This document shows positions 1-5,747 of a stretch of 5,747 nt of DNA, piece after piece. The position numbers and the translations under genes were made by a program. Below the pieces are notes generated by a model. It was not told the DNA's origin, made no database searches, and worked only from the letters and a program-made list of their open reading frames with translations. Source of the DNA: Cytophagales bacterium (GTDB lineage: Bacteria; Bacteroidota; Bacteroidia; Cytophagales; UBA9547). Location: contig JAAFJZ010000002.1 in NCBI GenBank assembly GCA_013298205.1, positions 24,675 to 30,421 on the forward strand. Reading direction: 5' to 3'. Each line of letters starts with the position of its first letter. Position 1 is the first letter of the stretch.

Positions 1-2830
1 GTTTGTTTTCTTTATTTTCCTTACAACCAAAATTCGCCTATTCGAGACATGGGTTATAAAAGTAAGCCGTAATCTAGACACATTTAGCAAGCCTATATTA
101 TTTCTTATTTGTATTGAAATTAGCATCCTACCCGTGTTTTTTATCTATAAATTAATATCCTATTTTGAAATTAAGTTTACACAAAGCAAATACATGTTCT
201 CTTTTTTAGATATTGCTTCATTTGGATTGCCTATTTTTCTGGTTTTTGCGCTTGTATTTTTATCTTTTATTCTCATCAACCAATGTTGCTTTGTAATCAT
301 TAGAGCTTTAAAATATTCATTGGGCAAAGTTTTATTTTCTATTTTATGTGTTTTGATAGCCAATGCTGTAATCATAAGCTTTTTTAGATATACCTATTTA
401 TGGTTATTGCTTCTGCAAGGTATATTCCTAGTAGTTTGCTATACATTTAGCATTTTTAGACATTTTACTAAAATGAAATATGAAACTTATTTCTATGTTT
501 TCTTTTGCGCCCTAGTTTGCTCATTTACCGAAAGCTATTCCCTATTTCGCACCTATAAATACAATTTGGTAAACCAAAAATCGCAGTTTTCTTCTCGTAT
601 TATACTAGATAATGATGATTTGGCTGAGTTTTTCCTTTATTCTCAAACTGAAAATATACGAACCAATAGCTTGGTAGAAGTATGCTTGGGAGGTAAATAT
701 GAAAAAGTAAACCTACTCGCAAATAAAATTAGAAACATCTATTTAGATAAATATTTGGATAAATACGAAGTACAGATTGCATTTTTTTATTCAGATGGCA
801 AGCCTTTGGGTAGTGCCGATAATCAGCCAGCTCTGCTCAATAAGCTTAAAAACAAGCTTAACCAAAAACGCTTTAAAACCAAATACAAAGACATTTATTT
901 CTTGAAAGAAGGCAATAACAAAACCTTAAAAAGATATATACAGCTCATAAAAGTATTTAAAAAACAAGCCTTTCTCGGCACTATATTATTAGATTTAAAA
1001 CTTAGAGATAAGCAAAACTCGCATAGTGCCTACTTGAATCTGCTTTTAGATGACAAATACAAATCCAACTTTAATGAGCTTAATTTTGATTTTGCAGTTT
1101 ATAAAAAAAATCAATTGTATTATTCTACAGGTGATTTTCGCTATGAAAGCAAATTTGACACCTCATTTTTAAAAATCACAGATGAGCAAAAAGAACACAA
1201 TTTCGCAGGTTTTGACCATTTAATCGTAAAGCAAAGCGATAACAAAACGCTAGTAATCACCAGTACTTCGCTTTCGCTTTCGATATTATTCTCTATTTTT
1301 TGCTTTTTATTTCTATTTCTAATGTTTAGTGCATCCATTACGCTTTTGGGAAGTGCGGTGTTTTTCTATTACAAAAAAGTAGGTTTAAATTTTTCCACTA
1401 AAATCCAAATTTATGTAAGCATTTCTCTTTTCCTTCCTCTAATAGCGGTTACGCTTTCCGTAATGGGCTGGATAGGAAGTGCTTATGAAGAAGACTTAAA
1501 AGCTTCTTATTATGAAAAAATAAATTTAGTAGAGGAAAACATGGTGCAAAATCTTAGAGATTCCTTAAATATTAAAAAGAATATTGTCCAAAATCTAAAT
1601 TCACTTTCTCGAACTTTAAAAGAAGATATTGATTTTTTTGATGCCAAAGGCAAACTTGTTTATTCCTCCCAACCCTTTATTTATGAAGCGGGTTTGGTAA
1701 GTTCGTATATAGATTCTAGAGTTTACCAAAATATTATTGAAGAAAAAGAGGAGAATTTTGTGAATGCAGAGCGTATTGGCACTTTTGATTATTATTCTAT
1801 CTACCACACCATTCGCTTAGATGCGCACCCTGAAATATTGGGTGTAGTAAAAATACCGTTTTTCAAATCCTCCAAACAGCTTTCAGACAAATATATTCAA
1901 GCTGCCAATACGATTATCAATATTTTTACGATCGTTTTTATTGTGTTTCTTATCATTTCCTACTTTACCAATCGCTGGTTGCTCGCACCTTTGAAATTGA
2001 TTACAGAACAAATTAAACGAACCGTTTATGCCGAGAATAACCAAACTATTAATTGGAAAAGCAACGATGAATTGGGTTTGTTGATTAAAGAGTACAACCG
2101 CATGGTTTCTAAATTGGCAAAAAGCAGAGAAGCACTGAAATTTTCTGAAAAAGAAGCCGCTTGGGGCGAAATGGCTAGGCAAGTAGCGCATGAAATTAAA
2201 AATCCGCTTACGCCTATTAAGCTTAATTTGCAAATGATGCTGAGAAAAATAAGCAAAAATCAAATTGCTACAGAAGTAAGCTATATAAAACCTTTGGAAA
2301 ATATTCTTGCCCAAATCGAAACGCTAAATGAGATTGCAAGCTCGTTTTCTACCTTTGCGCAAATGCCTGACCCAAATTTAAAACCTGTAGAATTGATAGA
2401 ATCAATCAAAAAAACACTGGAATTGTTTGAAGAAAAAGAAAGTGGAAGCTTGGTTTTTCAGTCTGAACTTGAGTCTGGTATCGTGATGATAGATGAGAAA
2501 CTTTTTAGCAGAATCATTCTTAACTTAGTATTAAATGCATTTCAATCGGTAAAAGAAGATAAAAAAGCAGAAGTTTTGGTTAGCATTGCGCTAGAAAGTA
2601 AGTATAAAATAGTGATTAAAATTAAAGATAATGGGGAAGGAATACCCAATGAAGTAAAAGATAAAGTTTTTATTCCTAATTTTAGTACAAAATATGCAGG
2701 CTCTGGTTTGGGGCTTGCGATAGCAAAAAAAGGAATCGAATATACCAATGGCAAAATTTGGTTTGAATCGAATGCAAGCGGTACTACTTTTTTTATCACT
2801 TTACCCATTTTTACAATTGGTGAGGCGTAA
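1..2830 (+). CDS. NtrY-like membrane sensor histidine kinase, 5'-truncated by the window edge
   Basis: This is an inner-membrane two-component sensor kinase expected to autophosphorylate on histidine and pass the phosphate to a response regulator, which is not in the window. The frame is open from the first complete codon at 2, giving 942 visible residues and a TAA at 2828-2830. Hydrophobic segments lie near 92-166, 220-305, 310-385, 389-448 and 479-535. A hydrophilic region follows (about 550-1255), then membrane segments near 1262-1372 and 1403-1470 separated by a lysine-containing loop. A second hydrophilic region (about 1475-1905) includes DAKGKLVYSSQP and ends in LGVVKIPFF, like a Cache/PAS-type sensor fold. 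The last membrane segment (1907-1966) leads into HAMP and the kinase core. The H-box VAHEIKNPLTPIKL (His at 2189-2191), N-box, DNGEGIP and GSGLGLAIAKKG are all intact, so it should be active. AWGEMARQVAHEIKNPLTP resembles NtrY kinases, but a link to nitrogen control is not implied. A GTG at 134 is in frame but is probably internal. The kinase assignment is firm; the signal sensed is unknown. Confidence 0.93.
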   Translation, partial: FVFFIFLTTKIRLFETWVIKVSRNLDTFSKPILFLICIEISILPVFFIYKLISYFEIKFTQSKYMFSFLDIASFGLPIFLVFALVFLSFILINQCCFVIIRALKYSLGKVLFSILCVLIANAVIISFFRYTYLWLLLLQGIFLVVCYTFSIFRHFTKMKYETYFYVFFCALVCSFTESYSLFRTYKYNLVNQKSQFSSRIILDNDDLAEFFLYSQTENIRTNSLVEVCLGGKYEKVNLLANKIRNIYLDKYLDKYEVQIAFFYSDGKPLGSADNQPALLNKLKNKLNQKRFKTKYKDIYFLKEGNNKTLKRYIQLIKVFKKQAFLGTILLDLKLRDKQNSHSAYLNLLLDDKYKSNFNELNFDFAVYKKNQLYYSTGDFRYESKFDTSFLKITDEQKEHNFAGFDHLIVKQSDNKTLVITSTSLSLSILFSIFCFLFLFLMFSASITLLGSAVFFYYKKVGLNFSTKIQIYVSISLFLPLIAVTLSVMGWIGSAYEEDLKASYYEKINLVEENMVQNLRDSLNIKKNIVQNLNSLSRTLKEDIDFFDAKGKLVYSSQPFIYEAGLVSSYIDSRVYQNIIEEKEENFVNAERIGTFDYYSIYHTIRLDAHPEILGVVKIPFFKSSKQLSDKYIQAANTIINIFTIVFIVFLIISYFTNRWLLAPLKLITEQIKRTVYAENNQTINWKSNDELGLLIKEYNRMVSKLAKSREALKFSEKEAAWGEMARQVAHEIKNPLTPIKLNLQMMLRKISKNQIATEVSYIKPLENILAQIETLNEIASSFSTFAQMPDPNLKPVELIESIKKTLELFEEKESGSLVFQSELESGIVMIDEKLFSRIILNLVLNAFQSVKEDKKAEVLVSIALESKYKIVIKIKDNGEGIPNEVKDKVFIPNFSTKYAGSGLGLAIAKKGIEYTNGKIWFESNASGTTFFITLPIFTIGEA
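1475..1906 (+). other. Second extracytoplasmic sensor region of the kinase, Cache/PAS-like
   Basis: About 144 residues lie between two strongly hydrophobic segments, and the segment on the C-terminal side runs directly into HAMP. This is the usual position of a periplasmic ligand-sensing domain. The first part is helical and charged (EEDLKASYYEKINLVEENM and onward). Next comes a strand-turn-strand stretch with DAKGKLVYSSQP, then a loop with GLVSSYIDSRVY, and a closing strand LGVVKIPFF. This order, a long helix followed by a D-x-x-G-x-hydrophobic-x-S-S hairpin, is typical of Cache/PAS-type sensor domains. The fold is inferred from pattern only. No ligand can be proposed. Confidence 0.55.
1970..2815 (+). 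other. Cytoplasmic transmitter: HAMP linker, HisKA and HATPase_c domains
   Basis: This is the signalling part of the kinase. HAMP starts directly after the last membrane segment with NRWLLAPLK and contains a conserved-type DELGLL stretch, ending near 2130. A short helix with SREALKFSEKEAAWGEM leads straight to the H-box, so there is no cytoplasmic PAS domain. The phosphoacceptor is the His at 2189-2191. It is followed by Glu and, three residues later, Asn (HEIKN). In HisKA kinases this ExxN/T arrangement is associated with phosphatase activity on the partner regulator, so a dual role is possible. In the ATPase domain, the N-box is NLVLNAFQSV (key Asn at 2534-2536), G1 is DNGEGIP (Asp at 2627-2629), the F-box region is VFIPNFSTK (2666-2692), and G2 is GSGLGLAIAKKG (from 2699). 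The domain closes with GTTFFITLP. No receiver domain is fused to the end. Confidence 0.93.
2820..2830 (+). promoter_or_regulatory. 11-base stop/start overlap between the kinase and the SprA-like gene
   Basis: The GTG start (2820-2822) of the downstream gene lies inside the kinase gene, whose TAA is at 2828-2830. There is no room for a promoter or terminator between the genes, so they are probably co-transcribed, and ribosomes ending the kinase could restart on the downstream frame. No purine-rich Shine-Dalgarno sequence precedes the GTG; the region is T/A/C-rich, which is usual in Bacteroidota. Coupling is inferred from geometry only. Confidence 0.6.
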
Positions 2831-2885
2831 GCTTAATTTTCTTTTTTTAATGGGCTTAGTCATTGGCTTTCAAAATCTTTTTGCC
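2820..2885 (+). other. Sec signal peptide of the SprA-like protein
   Basis: The first 22 codons encode a textbook type I signal peptide: a positive n-region (MRRK), a hydrophobic core (FLFLMGLVIGF) and a cleavage site LFA|QQ after residue 22. There is no cysteine at +1, so it is not a lipoprotein. The Ala-Gln junction is common in exported Bacteroidota proteins. It supports Sec export and settles the choice of start codon. Confidence 0.88.
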
Positions 2886-5747
2886 CAACAAAATCTAAGC
2901 CAAAGCAGAAAAAAATGCACTCAATTGGCTCTACAAAACGACACATATTTACTTACAGACTCACTCACCATACTTTTTTCAAAAATAGAAATCAAAAATA
3001 TTCCTGATTCTTTAGTAGAAAAAAAAATAGATCATGCCAAAAACCAAGTTTCGTTTCAAATAAAAAGCAAACCCGATTTTATAGAAATATGTTATTATAC
3101 TCTCCCCTATTCACTTCATAAGCAATACTTTAAGAGAAATTTTAATATTTATGATAGCGTAGGGATTTACCAAGAAACCCGCAAACCTTATGATTTTAAA
3201 GAAAAAAAAGAAGAACTTTTTGCCACGCAAGGCATCAATAAAACAGGAAATATTACACGAGGCATTTCTTTTGGCAATAACCAAGATGTATTTGTAAATT
3301 CATCTTTAAACTTACAGATGCAAGGTCAGCTTACGAAAGACATAAAAATAACGGCAGCCATTTCTGATCAAAATATTCCTTTACAGCCTGATGGTACGAC
3401 ACAAAATATCCAGCAATTTGATAGGGTTTACACACAATTTGATTTCCCAATTGGAAAAGTTTTGGCTGGTGACGTACTTCTGAAAGATAAAAATGCTTAT
3501 TTCCTACGCTACCAAAGGAATGTGCAAGGATTGTATGGAGAAGTGGCATACCCTATGTTTAATGGCAAACAAAAAGGAGAAACCAGTGCAGGATTATCTT
3601 TTGCTAAAGGGAAGTTTTCTTCCCAATTTTTAAATATTGTGGAAGGTGTGCAAGGTCCATATAAAATTGTAGGCCCTAATAATGAGCGATTTATCATCAT
3701 TTTGGCAAATTCTGAAAAAGTATTTTTAGATGGGAAGGAATTGAAAAGAGGCTTTGACTTTGATTATACCATAGACTATAATTTATCTGAAATTCGCTTC
3801 AACCCAGGTATTATTATAACCAAATTTTCAAGAATTAGGATAGATTTTGAATACTCAGAACGAAATTTCTCTCGTGCTTCAGTTACAGCTTATCACAAAC
3901 AAAGCTTCGGTGAAAAAGCAGAAGTATATGGACAATATTATGTAGAAACAGACGACCCCAATGCACCTATAACCCAAAGTTTAAGCCAAAAAGACAAAAA
4001 TAAATTGCGTGCCATAGGCGACTCGGTAGAAAAAGCCTTTTTGCCAGGAATTGATTCTGTAGGTTTTATACAAGGGCAAATTCTTTATAAAAAATTAATA
4101 AACACCACTTTAGGGCAGAATTTTGAGTATTACCAATATTCCAACAGCCCCGATAGTGCCAGATATAGACTTGTTTTTGCAGATTTAGGGTTTGGAAAGG
4201 GAAATTATATTCAAAAACAAAGCATCGCAAATGGCAGAATTTACCAATTTGTTTCGCCCATAAACGGCATCCCTGTAGGTCGTTATGAGCCCATAAAGAT
4301 TCTTCCTTTGCCTACTCAAAAGCAGGTTTTCTCCACAGGAGCTAAATATAATTTATCAAAAAATGATTATGTTTTTGTTGATTATGCCATATCTCACAAT
4401 GATGATAATCTATTTTCAGATTTTGACAAGGCAAATGATGATGGAATGGCTATAAAATTGGGCTACATGAATAAAGGTAGAAATATAAATTTTATAAAAG
4501 ATTATAAATGGACAGGAAGTGCTGATTATGAAGTGGTTTCAGCTCGATTTAACCCTATAGACAGATATCGCTCACCAGAGTTTGATAGAGACTGGAATAC
4601 CTTTAGCACCAAAAATACTTTTTGGCAAGGCTTTTCAGAAGATCAAATTTTTAATACTTCTTTGGGTGTAAAAAAAGATGTTTCCAATTTTATTTTATAT
4701 TCGCTAGGCGTAAGAAATAAAATCAATACCATTAACGGTGTTAAAAATGAAGTTCAGCTTAACAAAAGCATTTCCAACTTTTACTTAATTTCAAATTTTT
4801 CCAACCTTCAAGCCCAAAGGCCAGATGGAAATGCGGAATGGAATAAATTAATTATTAATCCTTTTATCAAAACGAAGCTTTTTACGCCTGGATATTCTTT
4901 TACACTTGACAAAAATACAGTGAAAGCCAATCAAAAAGATTCAGCGATTTTTTCAGCTATGAATTATGAAGAGCATAAAATTTATGTAAAAAGTCCAGAT
5001 TCTTCAAAGCATACTTTTTTACTAGAGTATGCGTATCGAGCAGAAAATGCCCCGCTAAAAGGCAAAATGGTGGCTGCAAATACAGGGCAAAGTTTTTCAT
5101 TTTCTACCAAAACTAATCTTAGTTCACAAACCAAAATAGGCTTTAGTGCTGTTTATAGAAAGCTTGACAATTTGGTCGCAGTACCTTCTCAGAGCTATAA
5201 TCCAAATAATATTGTAAACCGAGCCGATCAATTGCAAACTTCACAACTGGGTTCTACAGAAAATATTTCGGGTAGATTGGATGTAAACCAAACTTTTTTT
5301 GATAAAATACTGAAAGCAGATTTGGTGTATTTGGTGCTTTCAAGTAGAGACCAGCGCAGGGAATATATTTATGTAAAAGTACCTACTGGGCAAGGGAATT
5401 TTGCATGGCGTGATGACAATAAAGATGGCACTGAGCAATTAAATGAGTTTTATCCTGCTATTAATTTTGATGAGAAAAATTATTTGCGCTACTTTTTACC
5501 AACCGATCAATTTATTCCCGTTTTTCAAAATAGCTTGAATATTCGTACCGATTTTACCCCACCAAAAACGTGGAAAGAAAAGTCGAGTTTTCTAAAATTT
5601 GCTTCCAGATGGAGCAACACATCTTCGCTTGTGATTGACAGAAAGGTGTCAGATTTTGATATTGAAAAGCGTTTCAATCCATTTGCAACCCTAGACCCCA
5701 AATTTTTACTTTCAGCCACTCAAAACCTAAGAAGTAATCTCTTTTTC
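2820..5747 (+). CDS. Large exported SprA-like outer-membrane/surface protein, 3'-truncated by the window edge
   Basis: The frame is open from a GTG at 2820 to the last base, giving 976 residues with no stop. I chose the GTG because it gives a complete signal peptide (MRRKLN, hydrophobic core, LFA|QQ). The ATG at 2850 would start inside the hydrophobic core and lose the positive residues. The mature protein has an N-terminal domain (to about residue 140), then NITRGISFGNNQDV and a block with AAISDQNIPLQPDG, QQFDRVYTQF and LAGDVLL (residues 144-232). Next come QGPYKIVGPNN (from 278), VFLDGKELKRG, IDYNLSEIRFNP (318-329) and FEYSERNFSRA (from 343). After about residue 345 alternating polar/hydrophobic strands dominate, as in a large beta barrel. 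I recognise these blocks from a Bacteroidota family of uncharacterised proteins of roughly 1,100-1,200 residues whose N-terminal block resembles a unit of SprA, the type IX secretion translocon. Outer-membrane location is inferred; the substrate and function are unknown. A TonB-dependent receptor is less likely because no TonB box or plug motif is visible. Confidence 0.85.
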   Translation, partial: MRRKLNFLFLMGLVIGFQNLFAQQNLSQSRKKCTQLALQNDTYLLTDSLTILFSKIEIKNIPDSLVEKKIDHAKNQVSFQIKSKPDFIEICYYTLPYSLHKQYFKRNFNIYDSVGIYQETRKPYDFKEKKEELFATQGINKTGNITRGISFGNNQDVFVNSSLNLQMQGQLTKDIKITAAISDQNIPLQPDGTTQNIQQFDRVYTQFDFPIGKVLAGDVLLKDKNAYFLRYQRNVQGLYGEVAYPMFNGKQKGETSAGLSFAKGKFSSQFLNIVEGVQGPYKIVGPNNERFIIILANSEKVFLDGKELKRGFDFDYTIDYNLSEIRFNPGIIITKFSRIRIDFEYSERNFSRASVTAYHKQSFGEKAEVYGQYYVETDDPNAPITQSLSQKDKNKLRAIGDSVEKAFLPGIDSVGFIQGQILYKKLINTTLGQNFEYYQYSNSPDSARYRLVFADLGFGKGNYIQKQSIANGRIYQFVSPINGIPVGRYEPIKILPLPTQKQVFSTGAKYNLSKNDYVFVDYAISHNDDNLFSDFDKANDDGMAIKLGYMNKGRNINFIKDYKWTGSADYEVVSARFNPIDRYRSPEFDRDWNTFSTKNTFWQGFSEDQIFNTSLGVKKDVSNFILYSLGVRNKINTINGVKNEVQLNKSISNFYLISNFSNLQAQRPDGNAEWNKLIINPFIKTKLFTPGYSFTLDKNTVKANQKDSAIFSAMNYEEHKIYVKSPDSSKHTFLLEYAYRAENAPLKGKMVAANTGQSFSFSTKTNLSSQTKIGFSAVYRKLDNLVAVPSQSYNPNNIVNRADQLQTSQLGSTENISGRLDVNQTFFDKILKADLVYLVLSSRDQRREYIYVKVPTGQGNFAWRDDNKDGTEQLNEFYPAINFDEKNYLRYFLPTDQFIPVFQNSLNIRTDFTPPKTWKEKSSFLKFASRWSNTSSLVIDRKVSDFDIEKRFNPFATLDPKFLLSATQNLRSNLFF
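3249..3551 (+). other. SprA-like conserved N-terminal block of the surface protein
   Basis: Residues 144-244 hold the most recognisable part of the protein. It contains GNNQDVFVNSSLNLQMQG, LTKDIKITAAISDQN, IQQFDRVYTQF, VLAGDVLL and VQGLYGEV. As I recall SprA, its units have the same order: a short strand ending in G, a K-[IV]-x-A-hydrophobic strand, a loop rich in Gln and Asp/Glu, a GN/GD-V turn, and a Q-x-L-[FY]-G strand. The likeness is judged by eye from memory and does not show that the protein has SprA's secretion role. Confidence 0.6.
5412..5447 (+). other. EF-hand-like acidic loop in the surface protein
   Basis: The twelve residues DDNKDGTEQLNE fit the D-x-N-x-D-G-x-x-x-x-x-E pattern of a calcium-binding loop, with acidic or amide side chains at positions 1, 3, 5 and 12 and Gly at 6. 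Position 8 is Glu rather than the usual hydrophobic residue, and no flanking EF helices are evident. It may instead be an isolated Ca2+-stabilised turn between strands. It is preceded by GNFAWR and followed by FYPA, a setting I recall from relatives of this protein. Confidence 0.45.

Noticed and set aside
839..866. Two copies of AAGCTTAA-like sequence close together
   Set aside because: The repeat is very short, lies within coding sequence, and follows from Leu/Lys codons (KLKNKLN) in an AT-rich gene.
160..2808. Several open frames of 63-143 codons on the minus strand across the kinase gene
   Set aside because: They lie antisense to a gene with intact domain motifs, show no recognisable motifs, and are expected by chance opposite AT-rich coding sequence.
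2772..2819. ATG at 2772 as an alternative start for the surface protein
   Set aside because: It would add 16 residues (MQAVLLFLSLYPFLQL) ahead of the RRK n-region and spoil the signal peptide, and it would lengthen the overlap to 59 bases.
2217..2840. The 11-mer AAGCTTAATTT occurs near 2218 and again near 2829
   Set aside because: Both copies sit in coding sequence with no symmetry or further copies. A shared 11-mer is plausible by chance at this base composition.
3331..5719. Three short minus-strand open frames opposite the surface-protein gene
   Set aside because: The + strand frame is uninterrupted from 2820 to 5747 and carries family motifs throughout. The minus-strand frames are short and lack features of real proteins.

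Overview
The window is AT-rich, fully coding DNA. It is most likely from a member of the Bacteroidota, perhaps a Cytophagales- or Flavobacteriia-type marine or gliding bacterium. The evidence is the low GC, the lysine-, asparagine- and phenylalanine-rich proteins, the lack of obvious Shine-Dalgarno sequences, and two protein families that I know best from that phylum. The genus cannot be set from this sequence.

The layout is simple: two large genes on the + strand, end to end and slightly overlapping, each cut by a window edge. From the left edge to 2830 is the 3' part of a large membrane-bound sensor histidine kinase of NtrY-like type. Its reading frame is open back to the first bases, so its true start lies outside the window. 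It has several N-terminal membrane segments, then two regions predicted to lie outside the cytoplasm, then HAMP, the phosphoacceptor helices and a complete catalytic ATPase domain.

From 2820 to the right edge is the 5' part of a large exported protein: 976 codons are visible and there is no stop. It begins with a clean signal peptide. It carries the conserved blocks of a Bacteroidota family of large, probably outer-membrane beta-barrel proteins whose N-terminal part resembles a repeat unit of the gliding/type IX secretion protein SprA. Its best start is a GTG inside the last codons of the kinase gene, giving an 11-base overlap.

The tight overlap suggests one transcript and possibly translational coupling. 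The pair would place an inner-membrane envelope-sensing kinase beside a cell-surface protein. No response regulator is visible, so the output of the kinase is unknown. I see no RNA genes, mobile elements, CRISPR arrays, intergenic regions or terminators. The biologically interesting point is the pairing and the poorly characterised surface protein. I do not see evidence for an entirely new system.
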